A program made the position numbers and the translations under genes. 64,000 nt of DNA from Xenophilus sp. AP218F (GTDB lineage Bacteria > Pseudomonadota > Gammaproteobacteria > Burkholderiales > Chromobacteriaceae), in contig NJIE01000003.1 in the NCBI GenBank assembly GCA_002213445.1, forward strand, positions 124,001-188,000, written 5' to 3'. The notes below the pieces were generated by a model. It searched no databases. It had not been told where the DNA came from and worked only from the letters and a program-made list of their open reading frames with translations. Shown here in pieces: positions 8,790 to 18,045 of the stretch (positions are counted from its first letter, which is position 1; the number at the start of each line of letters is the position of its first letter).

Positions 8790-9734
8790 TTACAGCGGCC
8801 ACGCTTCGCCGTAGGCCTGCAGGTACAGATCCTTCAGCGAATCCCAGTCGAAATAGTGGTTCTGGCAACCCGGCGTGGTGACCTTGATCGCGCCGATGAC
8901 GTTGGCCAGGCGGCCGGTGACCTTCCAGTCCACGTTGCGGCTGATGCCCCACAGCAGGCCGGCGCGGAAGGCGTCGCCGCAGCCCATCGGGTCAACCGGC
9001 TTGATCGGCATCTGCACGCGCGGGATCAGGTGCACGGTGTCGTCGACATAGATCTCCGCGCCCTTGGAGCCGCGGGTGACGATCAGCGCCTTGACCTTGC
9101 TGGCCAGGTCCTCTACCGTCAGGCCGGCGCGTTCGCGCATCAATTCGCTCTCGTAGTCGTTGATCGCCACGTAGCTGGCCAGCTCGACGATTTCGTGGAT
9201 CTCGTCGCTGGACAGCAGCGGCAGCTCCTGGCCCGGGTCGAAGATGAACGGAATGCCGGCGGCGGCCAGTTCGCGCGAGTGCTGGATGAAGGCGGTGTAG
9301 CCGCCCGGCGACAGAATGGCCAGCTCCACCGGGTCGGCGATGTCGGCCACGTGGTTCTCGGTGGCGAAATCCATCGCGCCGGGGTGGAAGGCCATCAGCT
9401 GATTGCCGTCCTTGTCGGCAATGCCGAAGCATTGCGGCGTATACTGCTTGCGAATCAGGCGGATGTAGCGATCATCCACGCCCACACGTTTCAGGTGTTG
9501 CCGATACGGTTCGAAGTCCTCGCCGACCACCCCCATGACGATGGGCTTCTCGCCCAGCAGGCACAGGCTGTAGGCGATGTTGCCGGCCATGCCGCCAAAT
9601 TCGCGGCGCATGGTGGGCGCGAGAAAGGTGGTGGAAATCTTGTGCAGCTGATCCGGCAGGATCTGGCTGTCAAAACGGCCGTGAAACGAGAACAGGGTAT
9701 CGTATGCGAGCGCCCCGCAGACGAGGATAGACAT
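8790..9734 (-). CDS. PfkB-family carbohydrate/adenosine kinase
   Basis: A 314-residue ribokinase-fold kinase. It starts MSILVCGALAYDTLF, has the substrate-binding GGMAGNIAYSLCLLG block near residue 50, and the C-terminal PfkB signature PIKPVDPMGCGDAFRAGLLWG near residue 250, where the Asp is the catalytic base. The overall text resembles bacterial adenosine kinase-like members, but the sugar or nucleoside specificity cannot be fixed from sequence. The ATG at 9734 is preferred over the GTG six bases upstream because GGAG lies 5 nt before it. It diverges from the thioredoxin-like gene. Confidence 0.85.
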   Translation of the reverse strand: MSILVCGALAYDTLFSFHGRFDSQILPDQLHKISTTFLAPTMRREFGGMAGNIAYSLCLLGEKPIVMGVVGEDFEPYRQHLKRVGVDDRYIRLIRKQYTPQCFGIADKDGNQLMAFHPGAMDFATENHVADIADPVELAILSPGGYTAFIQHSRELAAAGIPFIFDPGQELPLLSSDEIHEIVELASYVAINDYESELMRERAGLTVEDLASKVKALIVTRGSKGAEIYVDDTVHLIPRVQMPIKPVDPMGCGDAFRAGLLWGISRNVDWKVTGRLANVIGAIKVTTPGCQNHYFDWDSLKDLYLQAYGEAWPL

Positions 9735-9854
9735 GCCCACTCCGCAAAAGAATCAATCGAACATTTTAACATAAAGTTTATTTGCGCAGCACTCCTGTCC
9801 GCGCGCAAGTGGCGGAAACGCAAGACAATTCAAACATCATCAAGAGGATAGCCG

Positions 9855-10331
9855 ATGCACCCGAAACACCTGTTCAGCGCCCTGTTGCTCTGCCTGCCGC
9901 TGGCCAGCCAGGCCGCCCCGACCCTGGAACAAAGCCGCTTCGCCGATCTCAACGCCAAGCCCGTGACCACCGCGGCCTACAAGGGCAAGGTGACCGTGCT
10001 GAACTTCTGGGCCACTTGGTGCGGCCCCTGCCGCGAGGAGATGCCGATGCTCAACAGCCTGCGCAAGAAGCTCGCGCCCAGGGGCGTGGAGGTGGTCGGC
10101 GTGGCTCTGGACCAGAAGGAACAGGTGGAACCCTTCATCAAGCAGCTGAAGATCGGCTATCCCATCCTGCTGGGCAACGACGACACGCTGGAGCTGATGC
10201 GCAGCCTGGGCAACAAGACCGGCGGCCTGCCGTACACGCTGGTGCTGGACCGCGGCGGCAAGGTGGCGGCCACGCTGACCGGCAAGCTGGACGAGAAAAA
10301 ACTGGAAGCGGCGGTCAAGCCCTACCTGTGA
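9855..10331 (+). CDS. TlpA-like thioredoxin-family protein, periplasmic
   Basis: This 158-residue protein has a Sec signal peptide (LFSALLLCLPLASQAAP) followed by a thioredoxin fold with the active site NFWATWCGPCREEMP near residues 50-64 and the conserved cis-proline in GGLPYTLVLD. These features fit TlpA/ResA-type thiol-disulfide oxidoreductases that reduce periplasmic disulfides, for example in cytochrome c maturation or antioxidant defence. The partner is not evident locally. The gene is monocistronic, with AGAGGA about 6 nt before the ATG and a terminator directly downstream. Confidence 0.9.
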   Translation: MHPKHLFSALLLCLPLASQAAPTLEQSRFADLNAKPVTTAAYKGKVTVLNFWATWCGPCREEMPMLNSLRKKLAPRGVEVVGVALDQKEQVEPFIKQLKIGYPILLGNDDTLELMRSLGNKTGGLPYTLVLDRGGKVAATLTGKLDEKKLEAAVKPYL

Positions 10332-10360
10332 CGCGGCCGGGCATCCGCCCCGCGATAGAC

Positions 10361-10392
10361 GAAAAAGCCCGGCGTCGCCGGGCTTTGGTTTT
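10361..10392. terminator. Bidirectional Rho-independent terminator
   Basis: The stem AGCCCGGCG/CGCCGGGCT is flanked by AAAAA on the left and TTTGGTTTT on the right, so it can end the plus-strand thioredoxin gene and the convergent minus-strand DUF2087 gene. It touches the last bases of the latter. Confidence 0.8.
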
Positions 10393-10918
10393 AAACGGCC
10401 GTCCTTCTCAGGCCGACCTGCTCCGCCAGTTCCGCCGCCTCCTGCGGCGTCGCCCGCTCGATCAGCCAATAGCGGCGGCAGCCGTCGGCGCGTCCTATCC
10501 AGCCGCCCTCCACCAGCTCGCGCCGGATCAGCACATGATCGCCGAAGGCTTCCAGCGCCCGGATCGCGGCGTTGATGTCCGCTTCGCGCCATTCCACGCC
10601 CCGCGGCAAGCCGGACCACAAGGCCCACAAGCAGGCGCGCTGCTCGCTGAATTTCTTGGGCCAGCGAATCAGGCGGCCTTGCGCGTCGAAATGGCGCAAC
10701 AAGCGCAGAGCGGGCGACGCCGCCGCCGGCTCGGCCGCCACGGGACGCTCATGTTCGGCGCGCAGGTGCTGGAAATTCTGGAAGCCGGCGGCGCGCGCCA
10801 GCATATTGAGCCATTGCAGATGGCTGGGCGCCTGGGTTTGCTGCGCCCATTGCCGCTTCAGGGAGCGGGCAAGCTCGGAGATGTCGCTGCTGTAAAACGG
10901 ATAAAGCGTGCGAGACAT
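10391..10918 (-). CDS. DUF2087-domain protein
   Basis: The 175-residue protein has an N-terminal helical part (SSDISELARSLKRQ and LNMLARAAGFQNFQHL) and a C-terminal DUF2087 block (GRLIRWPKKFSEQRACLWAL, then DINAAIRALEAFGDHVLIRRELVEGGW and CRRYWLIER). DUF2087 is thought to be a small winged-helix-like nucleic-acid-binding unit; its function is not established. The frame stays open upstream, but the ATG at 10918 follows an AGGA 8 nt away and begins the conserved text, so the longer version is rejected. The roughly 210 bases upstream contain no other gene I can support. Confidence 0.75.
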   Translation of the reverse strand: MSRTLYPFYSSDISELARSLKRQWAQQTQAPSHLQWLNMLARAAGFQNFQHLRAEHERPVAAEPAAASPALRLLRHFDAQGRLIRWPKKFSEQRACLWALWSGLPRGVEWREADINAAIRALEAFGDHVLIRRELVEGGWIGRADGCRRYWLIERATPQEAAELAEQVGLRRTAV

Positions 10919-11126
10919 GGTTCGAATCCTGTCTGCGTGCCAAGGTCGAGGGAGACTGCCGCGGTCGCCGTTGCGGCCTGGCACGGGGTTCGAGCCAAGC
11001 GGGATGAAACCAGAAGCCAAGTACAGGTTTAGCGTGGCGAATTCGCCGGCGACGCCTGGGTGAACTGCTGACCCGAACGTCATGCCAACACTCCCCCGCC
11101 GCCCCGGCCAAGCCCGCCGACGGACG

Positions 11127-11154
11127 CAAAAAAAGCCGACGCGACGCGTCGGCT
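11127..11154 (-). terminator. Rho-independent terminator of secA
   Basis: On the minus strand a perfect GCCGACGC/GCGTCGGC stem with a 3-nt loop is followed by seven T residues, about 20 bp after the secA stop. Confidence 0.88.
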
Positions 11155-11174
11155 GTTTGCAGGCGGTCATGCGA

Positions 11175-13883
11175 TCAAGCCAGACGGCCGTGGCATTGCT
11201 TGTACTTCATGCCGCTGCCGCACGGGCAGGGGTCGTTGCGGCCGATGCGCAGGCCTTGCGCCGCCAGCGCGTCCGGGGACAGCGGGTTATCCTCGTCGTC
11301 CAGCGCCGAGCCCGGCAGCGCGTGCTGCATTTCCATCTCGGCGGCCTCGTGCGGCGCGACGGCGTCCACGTCTTCCTGGCTGCGGATCTGCACGGTCATC
11401 AGCACCTGCACCACGCTGCGCTTGATGCGTTCCAGCATGTCGGCGAACAGCTCGAACGCTTCGCGCTTGTACTCCTGCTTCGGATTCTTCTGGGCGTAGC
11501 CGCGCAGATGGATGCCCTGGCGCAGGTGGTCCATGGCGGCGAGGTGTTCGCGCCAGTGGTTGTCCAGCATCTGCAGCACCAGGCTGCGCTCGAACTGGCG
11601 CATCACGCCTTCGCCGGCCAGGTCCACCTTGGCCTGGTAGGTTTCGGCGGCCAGTTCGATGATGCGTTCGCGAATCTGCTCGATGTCCAGCGTCGGCTCG
11701 GCCTTCAGCCATTCGGCCACCGGCGCGCGCAGCTGGAATTCGGCTTCCAGCACCTTGGCTAGGCCCGGCAGGTCCCATTGCTCTTCCATGGTTTCCGGCG
11801 GCAGGTGGGCGTCCACCAGGTCGGAAATCACGCCTTCGCGCATATTGGTCACCACGTCGGAAACGTCGCTTTCCTCCAGGATCTCGTTGCGCTGCTGGTA
11901 GATCACCTTGCGCTGATCGTTGGCGACGTCATCGTATTCCAGCAATTGCTTGCGGATGTCGAAGTTGCGGCCTTCCACCTTGCGCTGGGCGTTCTCGATG
12001 GAGCGGGTCACCCACGGGTGCTCGATGGCCTCGCCTTCCGGCATCTTCAGGCGATCCATGATCGAGGCGACGCGGTCGGAGGCGAAGATGCGCAGCAGCG
12101 GGTCTTCCAGGCACAGGTAGAAGCGGGAGGAGCCCGGGTCGCCCTGGCGGCCGGCGCGGCCGCGCAGCTGGTTGTCGATGCGGCGCGATTCGTGGCGTTC
12201 GGTGCCGACGATGTGCAGGCCGCCGGTGGCCAGCACCGCGTCGTGGCGCTGCTGCCATTCGGCGCGGATCTGTTCGATTTTGGCCTGTTTCTGCTCGGCG
12301 CTCAGCGAGGCGTCGGCTTCCACCGCCTTGATCTCCGGTTCCGGGTTGCCGCCCAGCACGATGTCGGTGCCGCGGCCGGCCATATTGGTGGCCACGGTGA
12401 TCATGCCCGGACGGCCGGCCTGCACCACGATGTCGGCTTCGCGCGCGTGCTCCTTGGCGTTGAGCACCACGTGCGGCAGCTTGGCGGCCTTCAGCAGTTC
12501 GGACACCAGCTCGGAGTTCTCGATGCTGGTGGTGCCCACCAGCACCGGCTGGCCGCGTTCCTGGCAATCCTTGATGTCGGCGAGGATGGCGTCGTACTTT
12601 TCCTTGGCGGAGCGGTACACCTTGTCCTGCGCGTCCTTGCGGATCATCGGCTTGTTGGTGGGGATGACCACGGTTTCCAGGTTGTAGATGCTCTGGAATT
12701 CGTAGGCTTCGGTGTCGGCGGTGCCGGTCATGCCGGACAGCTTGCCGTACAGGCGGAAGTAGTTCTGGAAGGTGATCGACGCCAGCGTCTGGTTCTCGCG
12801 GTTGATCTCCACGCCTTCCTTGGCTTCCACGGCCTGGTGCAGGCCTTCGCTCCAGCGGCGGCCGGCCATCAGGCGGCCGGTGAATTCGTCGACGATCACC
12901 ACTTCGCCGTCCTGCACCACGTAATGCTGGTCCAGGTGGAACAGCGCGTGGGCGCGCAGCGCCGCCATCAGGTGGTGCATCAGCGTGATGTTGGTGGCCG
13001 AGTACAGGCTGTCGCCTTCCTTGAGCATGCCGAGGCGGGTGAGGATTTCCTCGCTGTGCTCGTGGCCGGCTTCGGACAGCATCACGGTGTGGGCCTTCTC
13101 GTCCACCCAGTAATCGCCCTCGCCTTCTTCGGTTTCCTGGCGCTTGAGCAGCGGCGGCACCGCGTTCATGCGCTGGTACATGTCGATGTTGTCGTCGGCC
13201 GGGCCGGAGATGATCAGCGGGGTGCGCGCTTCGTCGATCAGGATCGAGTCCACTTCGTCGACCACGGCGAAAGCCAGCTTGCGCTGCACCTTCTCGTCGA
13301 CAGTGAACACCATGTTGTCGCGCAGGTAGTCGAAGCCGAATTCGTTGTTGGTGCCGTAGGTGATGTCGCAGGCGTAGGCGGCCTGCTTTTCGTCGTGCGG
13401 CATCTGCGACAGGTTCATGCCCACCGACAGGCCGAGGAAGTTGTACAGCTTGGACATCACGCCCGCGCCGTGGCTGACCAGGTAATCGTTGACGGTGACG
13501 ACGTGGACGCCCTCGCCGGTCAGCGCGTTCAGGTACACCGGCAGCGTGGCCACCAGGGTCTTGCCCTCGCCGGTGCGCATTTCGGCGATCTTGCCATAGT
13601 GCAGCACCATGCCGCCGATCAGCTGCACGTCGAAGTGACGCATGCCCAGCACGCGGCGCGAAGCCTCGCGGCAAACGGCGAAGGCTTCCGGCAGCAGCGC
13701 GTCCAGCGTTTCGCCGCCGGCGAGGCGCTGCTTGAATTCCGCGGTCTTGCCGGCCAGGGCTTCGTCCGACAAGGCTTGCAAGCCCTGTTCCAGGGCATTG
13801 ATACGTACCACCGTCTGGCGGAACTGCTTCAGCAAGCGGTCATTGCGGCTGCCGAATACCTTCTTGAGTAGCGAGGAGATCAT
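11175..13883 (-). CDS. secA: Preprotein translocase ATPase SecA
   Basis: A 902-residue motor ATPase that drives proteins through SecYEG. Domain order is standard: nucleotide-binding domain 1 with Walker A MRTGEGKT near residue 105 and Walker [15 protein letters not shown], the preprotein cross-linking domain, second nucleotide-binding domain ([15 protein letters not shown] and [18 protein letters not shown]), helical scaffold, and a C-terminal zinc-binding tail [14 protein letters not shown] for SecB and ribosome contact. The start lacks a good Shine-Dalgarno sequence; a short upstream frame ends in a 4-bp ATGA overlap with it, so coupling is possible. No secM homologue is recognisable. Confidence 0.98.
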   Translation of the reverse strand: MISSLLKKVFGSRNDRLLKQFRQTVVRINALEQGLQALSDEALAGKTAEFKQRLAGGETLDALLPEAFAVCREASRRVLGMRHFDVQLIGGMVLHYGKIAEMRTGEGKTLVATLPVYLNALTGEGVHVVTVNDYLVSHGAGVMSKLYNFLGLSVGMNLSQMPHDEKQAAYACDITYGTNNEFGFDYLRDNMVFTVDEKVQRKLAFAVVDEVDSILIDEARTPLIISGPADDNIDMYQRMNAVPPLLKRQETEEGEGDYWVDEKAHTVMLSEAGHEHSEEILTRLGMLKEGDSLYSATNITLMHHLMAALRAHALFHLDQHYVVQDGEVVIVDEFTGRLMAGRRWSEGLHQAVEAKEGVEINRENQTLASITFQNYFRLYGKLSGMTGTADTEAYEFQSIYNLETVVIPTNKPMIRKDAQDKVYRSAKEKYDAILADIKDCQERGQPVLVGTTSIENSELVSELLKAAKLPHVVLNAKEHAREADIVVQAGRPGMITVATNMAGRGTDIVLGGNPEPEIKAVEADASLSAEQKQAKIEQIRAEWQQRHDAVLATGGLHIVGTERHESRRIDNQLRGRAGRQGDPGSSRFYLCLEDPLLRIFASDRVASIMDRLKMPEGEAIEHPWVTRSIENAQRKVEGRNFDIRKQLLEYDDVANDQRKVIYQQRNEILEESDVSDVVTNMREGVISDLVDAHLPPETMEEQWDLPGLAKVLEAEFQLRAPVAEWLKAEPTLDIEQIRERIIELAAETYQAKVDLAGEGVMRQFERSLVLQMLDNHWREHLAAMDHLRQGIHLRGYAQKNPKQEYKREAFELFADMLERIKRSVVQVLMTVQIRSQEDVDAVAPHEAAEMEMQHALPGSALDDEDNPLSPDALAAQGLRIGRNDPCPCGSGMKYKQCHGRLA

Positions 13884-13953
13884 GTAGTCGAATCCAGAAA
13901 CCAGCGGGCCGTGAAAGAGGTGTCCGCAAAAATGGCTGCAAAAAATGGCTCAA

Positions 13954-13962
13954 AGTGTAGCA
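13954..13962 (-). promoter_or_regulatory. Possible secA promoter, extended -10
   Basis: On the minus strand TGC-TACACT forms an extended -10 element about 71 bp before the secA start. No good -35 hexamer lies at the right distance. The same TGTGCTA context recurs in front of lpxC. Downstream, the leader contains a near-repeat of GCAAAAATGGCT (plus-strand reading). Confidence 0.4.
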
Positions 13963-14045
13963 CATTCGCTGACAAGGTTATGGGGGCAAACATGCGCCAC
14001 ATCAAGTAGCGCCGCCGACAAAGCGCGCTTTCCTTGCGCCGCCGG

Positions 14046-14087
14046 CTGCCGCGGCGCGGCGCGCGCGGCGGCGGCCGGCAGTTTTTT
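14046..14087 (+). terminator. Terminator-like hairpin without an upstream gene
   Basis: CTGCC at 14046-14050 pairs with GGCAG at 14077-14081, enclosing a very GC-rich self-complementary interior, and is followed by six T residues. It has the form of a plus-strand intrinsic terminator, yet no plus-strand gene precedes it closer than 9855-10331. Confidence 0.4.
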
Positions 14088-14442
14088 ACCGTATCCCTGC
14101 CTGAAAATAAGGAAAAATCGGGTTTTTCAAACATTTTGGCAACAAAACCGACGCCGGCCCCGCCTCGCCGGCCAGCCCGCCCCGCACCCGGGCCGCCCCG
14201 GCCCGCGAGCCTGCGCCGGCGGTACATTTCGTCACATAAGCCGCCGCCAATTTAACAATTGTTTTACGGCTTCTCTGTTAGCATCCATGCCCGACGCCAG
14301 CCTTGACCCTGGCCGCTGAACAACCGAATCCAGGCTCCCTGCCGCCAGCCGAAAAACGCCAGGCGACTTCCCCGCGCGCGGAGCCATAATGCAAGCGGGC
14401 CAGGCGGCCCGCCGGGCGAACCCAACACACCGGAGAGGCCAG

Positions 14443-16182
14443 ATGAACACCGCTGTCCGTCATTTCATGCCCGCCACGGCCAGGCGGCTGATTCCCAATC
14501 GCTGGGACCTGATCGCTTTCCCGCTGATACTGGGCTTTCTGCTGATGGCCACCACCGGCATCCGCGAAACCTGGGCGCCGCTGGCCGCGCTGCAAACCGC
14601 GCCGATCACGCTGGACCCGGGCAACCTCCCCGAATACGCGCTGCGCACCACGCTGCGCATGCTGGCGGCCATGGTGGCCGCGCTGGTCTTCACGCTGATC
14701 TACGGCACGCTGGCGGCCAAGAGCCGCCGCGCCGGCCTGTTGCTGGTGCCCATCCTCGACATCCTGCAATCGGTGCCGGTGCTGGGCTACATCTCCTTTA
14801 CCGTCACCTTCTTCCTGGCGCTGTTCCCCGGTCGGGTGCTGGGCGCGGAATTCGCCGCCATCTTCGCCATCTTCACCAGCCAGGCCTGGAACATGACCTT
14901 CAGCTTCTACCAGAGCCTGCGCACCGTGCCGCGCGATCTGGAGGAAGTGTCGATCAACCTGCGCCTGTCGCCGTGGCAGAAGTTCTGGAAGCTGGAAGTG
15001 CCGTTTTCCATGCCCGGCATGATCTGGAACATGATGATGAGCATGTCCGGCGGCTGGTTCTTCGTGGTGGCGTCCGAAGCCATCACCGTGGGCGACAAGA
15101 CCGTCACCCTGCCCGGCGTCGGCTCCTATCTCGCCATGGCCATCCAGCACAAGGACCTGGCGGCCGTCGGCTGGGTCATCCTCACCATGACCGTGGTCAT
15201 CATCGTTTACGACCAGTTCCTGTTCCGGCCCATGGTGGCCTGGGCCGACAAGTTCCGGCTGGAAGACACCATGAGCCAGGCCGCGCCGGAGTCGTGGGTG
15301 CTCAACCTGATCCAACGCACCCGCGCCATCCAGCAGCTGCTCAAGCCGCTGGGCAAGCTGACCCGCGCCATCGCCCACGCCCGCCTCAACTTCAGCCTGC
15401 CCAAGGGCATCCATTCCGACGACCACACCCCGGTGTCGCGCGGCATCGATCTGGTGTGGTGGATCGCGGTGGTGCTGCTGGCCGGCTTCTGCGCCGTCAA
15501 ACTGTTCAACTTCATCCATGGCGAAGTGGGCTTGTCCGAGGTGCTGCGCGTGCTGGGCCTGGGCCTGATCACGCTGGCGCGGGTGTCGGCGCTGATCCTG
15601 CTGGCCTCGCTGATCTGGGTGCCGCTGGGCGTGCACATCGGCCTGCGCCCGCGCTTGGCCGAGAAAATCCAGCCGCTGGCGCAATTCCTGGCCGCCTTCC
15701 CGGCCAACCTGCTGTTCCCGGTGTTCGTGGTCTTCATCGTCCACTTCAAGCTCAACCCGGACATCTGGCTGTCGCCGCTGATCGTGCTGGGCACCCAGTG
15801 GTACATCCTGTTCAACGTCATCGCCGGCGCCAGCGCCTTCCCCAACGACTTCCGGGAAGCCGCCGCCAACTTCCGCATCCGCGGCTGGCAATGGTGGCGC
15901 AAGGTGATGCTGCCGGGCATCTTCCCCTATTACGTCACCGGCGCGATCACCGCCTCGGGCGGGGCCTGGAACGCCAGCATCGTGTCCGAATTCGTCAGCT
16001 GGGGCGACGACAAGCTGGCCGCCCACGGCCTGGGCGCCTACATCGCCCAGACCACCGCCGCCGGCGACTACCCGAAGATCCTGCTCGGCATCTGCGTGAT
16101 GTCGCTGTTCGTGGTGCTGTTCAACCGCCTGCTGTGGCGACCGATGTACGCCATGGCCGAAAACAAACTCCGTCTCAACTAA
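14443..16182 (+). CDS. ABC importer permease, tandem-fused
   Basis: The 579-residue inner-membrane protein contains two complete binding-protein-dependent permease domains in one chain, roughly residues 20-285 and 345-575. Each has the cytoplasmic EAA loop that docks the ATPase (EVSINLRLSPWQKFWKLEVP and EAAANFRIRGWQWWRKVMLP). The closest recognised relatives are nitrate/sulfonate/bicarbonate-type (SsuC/NrtB-like) permeases. GGAGAGG precedes the ATG by a few bases. The ATPase gene follows after 10 bp. No solute-binding protein is encoded nearby, so the substrate is unknown. Confidence 0.88.
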   Translation: MNTAVRHFMPATARRLIPNRWDLIAFPLILGFLLMATTGIRETWAPLAALQTAPITLDPGNLPEYALRTTLRMLAAMVAALVFTLIYGTLAAKSRRAGLLLVPILDILQSVPVLGYISFTVTFFLALFPGRVLGAEFAAIFAIFTSQAWNMTFSFYQSLRTVPRDLEEVSINLRLSPWQKFWKLEVPFSMPGMIWNMMMSMSGGWFFVVASEAITVGDKTVTLPGVGSYLAMAIQHKDLAAVGWVILTMTVVIIVYDQFLFRPMVAWADKFRLEDTMSQAAPESWVLNLIQRTRAIQQLLKPLGKLTRAIAHARLNFSLPKGIHSDDHTPVSRGIDLVWWIAVVLLAGFCAVKLFNFIHGEVGLSEVLRVLGLGLITLARVSALILLASLIWVPLGVHIGLRPRLAEKIQPLAQFLAAFPANLLFPVFVVFIVHFKLNPDIWLSPLIVLGTQWYILFNVIAGASAFPNDFREAAANFRIRGWQWWRKVMLPGIFPYYVTGAITASGGAWNASIVSEFVSWGDDKLAAHGLGAYIAQTTAAGDYPKILLGICVMSLFVVLFNRLLWRPMYAMAENKLRLN

Positions 16183-16192
16183 GGGGGCAAGC

Positions 16193-17506
16193 ATGACCAC
16201 CGAAACCACCACCCTGGGACAAGAAATCTTCAAGCTGAAAAACGTCTGCCGCGGCTTCGCCAAGGGCAGCGACGAAATCCAGGTGCTGGACGACGTCAAC
16301 CTCACCCTGCGCGAGGGCGAAATCGTCGGCCTGCTCGGCCGCTCCGGCTCCGGCAAGTCCACGCTGCTGCGCATCATCGCCGGCCTGATCCAGCAAAGCA
16401 GCGGCGAGGTGAATTACCGCGGCCAGCCGCTTTCCGGCCCGGCCGAAGGCGTGGCCATGGTGTTCCAGACCTTCGCGCTGTTCCCGTGGCTGACCGTGCT
16501 GCAAAACGTGGAGGCCGGCCTGGAAGCGCTGGGCGTGGAGCCCAAGGAACGCCGCCGCCGCGCGCTGGCCGCCATCGACCTGATCGGCCTCGACGGCTTC
16601 GAAAACGCCTACCCGCGCGAGCTGTCCGGCGGCATGCGCCAGCGCGTCGGCTTCGCCCGCGCGCTGGTGGTCAACCCCACGCTGCTGCTGATGGACGAGC
16701 CGTTCTCGGCGCTGGACGTGCTCACCGCCGAGACGCTGCGCACCGACATGCTGGACCTGTGGAGCGAAGGACAATTGCCGATCCAGTCGGTGCTGATCGT
16801 CACCCACAACATCGAGGAAGCGGTGTTCATGTGCGACCGCATCCTGGTGCTGTCGTCCAACCCCGGCCGGGTGGTGGCGGAGATCAAGGTGCCCTTCCCG
16901 CACCGCCGCAACCGGCTGGACCCTGCCTTCCGCAAGATGGTGGACGACATCTACGCGCTGATGACCGCGCGCCGCAGCGCCCACACCCTGCACAAGCTGC
17001 CGCTGGAAATCGGCAGCCCCTTGACCGAGGTGTCCACCAACCTGATGGCCGGCCTGATCGAAGAAGTGGCGCAAGCGCCTTACTTCGGCAAGGCCGACAT
17101 GCCGGAAATCGCCGAGAAGCTTTTGCTCGAAGTGGACGACCTGTTCCCGGTGGCCGAGGTGCTGGAACACCTGGGTTTCGTCGAACTGAAAGACGGGGAC
17201 ATGCTGCTCACCGCCGCCGGCAAGCTGTTCGCCGACTACGGCACCCAGGAACGCAAGGTGCTGTTCGCCGAACACCTGTTGCGCAACGTGCCGATGGCGG
17301 CGCACATCCGCAAGGTGCTGCAGGAACGTCCCGGCCAACGCGCGCCGCGGCTGCGCTTCGCCCAGGAGCTGGAAGATTCGCTGTCCGACCAGGTGGCCGA
17401 GGAAACGCTGGACACGGTGATCAGCTGGGGCCGCTACGCCGAGATCTTCTCCTACAACGACCAGAGCGAAACCTTCAGCCTGGAAGACGTGGAAGGCGCG
17501 CAGTAA
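16193..17506 (+). CDS. ABC importer ATPase with C-terminal AAA-associated domain
   Basis: The 437-residue protein has an N-terminal ABC ATPase of the nitrate/sulfonate/bicarbonate class: Walker A GRSGSGKST near residue 50, Q-loop FQTFALFPW, signature LSGGMRQR, Walker B LLLMDEPFSALD and switch histidine in IVTHNIEEA. From about residue 265 it continues as an extra domain of roughly 150 residues resembling the AAA-associated C-terminal domain (ISTLTEVSTNLMAGLIE-like text, then VAEVLEHLGFVELKDGDMLL), which reads as winged-helix-like. It powers the fused permease just upstream. A strong terminator ends the pair. Confidence 0.9.
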   Translation: MTTETTTLGQEIFKLKNVCRGFAKGSDEIQVLDDVNLTLREGEIVGLLGRSGSGKSTLLRIIAGLIQQSSGEVNYRGQPLSGPAEGVAMVFQTFALFPWLTVLQNVEAGLEALGVEPKERRRRALAAIDLIGLDGFENAYPRELSGGMRQRVGFARALVVNPTLLLMDEPFSALDVLTAETLRTDMLDLWSEGQLPIQSVLIVTHNIEEAVFMCDRILVLSSNPGRVVAEIKVPFPHRRNRLDPAFRKMVDDIYALMTARRSAHTLHKLPLEIGSPLTEVSTNLMAGLIEEVAQAPYFGKADMPEIAEKLLLEVDDLFPVAEVLEHLGFVELKDGDMLLTAAGKLFADYGTQERKVLFAEHLLRNVPMAAHIRKVLQERPGQRAPRLRFAQELEDSLSDQVAEETLDTVISWGRYAEIFSYNDQSETFSLEDVEGAQ

Positions 17507-17521
17507 AGCGCCCGCCGCGCC

Positions 17522-17549
17522 GACGCCGCCCGCCGGGCGGCGTTTTCAT
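17522..17549 (+). terminator. Rho-independent terminator of the ABC importer operon
   Basis: A CGCCGCCCG/CGGGCGGCG stem is followed by TTTTCATTT, 16 bp after the ATPase stop. Confidence 0.85.
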
Positions 17550-17612
17550 TTGCGCTTGGGCCAGGCCGGGCGCCGGGCTACAATGCGGCATTGCCCGCAC
17601 AAGCCCGACACC

Positions 17613-18038
17613 ATGACCGGACGCCCCGTCAACGACATCGCCCGCCAGGACAGCCATCTGGCCCGCCTCACCGCCGCCGCCCGCGAACTGATGGCGCTGG
17701 ACCGCGCCTTCAAGAAGCTGATCCCGGAAGGCATGGCCGAAGCCTGCCGCGCGGTGCGCATCCGCGACGACGAGCTGGTGATCTACGCCGACAACGGCAT
17801 CGTCGCCGGCCGGCTGCGGATGACGGCCGCCGGCCTGCTGCCGCAACTGGCGCAGCTGGGCTACGTCGCCGGCAAGGTGAGGGTGAAGGTGGATCTCAAG
17901 CTGGCGCGCAAGCCGCGCGTCAAGACCATCGCCATCAGCGAACAGGCGCTGGACGGCATCGAAGAGGCGGCGGAATGCGTGCAGAACCAGGAAGTGCGCC
18001 AGGCGCTGGCCAGGCTCATCGCCCACCACCGCCGCTAA
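17613..18038 (+). CDS. DUF721 / DciA-like protein
   Basis: The 141-residue protein matches the DUF721 family, whose characterised members (DciA) load the replicative helicase DnaB in bacteria without DnaC or DnaI. Visible features are a helical N-terminus (LTAAARELMALDRAFKKLIP) and the folded core LVIYADNGIVAGRLRMTAAGLLPQL with KVRVKVDLK. The ATG at 17613 is chosen because it keeps the usual family length; the frame is open a further 63 bases upstream. Its stop lies 7 bp from the stop of the convergent CysA-like gene. Assignment to DciA function is by family only. Confidence 0.72.
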   Translation: MTGRPVNDIARQDSHLARLTAAARELMALDRAFKKLIPEGMAEACRAVRIRDDELVIYADNGIVAGRLRMTAAGLLPQLAQLGYVAGKVRVKVDLKLARKPRVKTIAISEQALDGIEEAAECVQNQEVRQALARLIAHHRR

Positions 18039-18045
18039 GAGCGGC

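Larger units (their letters stand above)
13884..14442. other. Divergent intergenic region between secA and the ABC importer
   Basis: This 559-bp gap holds the secA leader at the left, a terminator-like hairpin near the middle, an AT-rich patch (about 14100-14150), and the presumed importer promoter at the right, where a perfect 10-bp palindrome AACAATTGTT lies at 14254-14263. A minus-strand frame of up to 115 codons spans 13880-14227, but its upper half is arginine- and glycine-rich and looks non-coding. I see no gene here that I would call. Confidence 0.5.

Noticed and set aside
10900-10950. tRNA-like end (GGTTCGAATCC followed by a CCA) upstream of the DUF2087 gene
   Set aside because: The flanking bases do not form a five-base T stem, and no anticodon or D arm is found upstream.
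10919-11170. N-terminal extension of the DUF2087 protein to 11170
   Set aside because: The extension is arginine- and glycine-rich, would overlap the secA terminator, and the internal ATG has a good ribosome-binding site.
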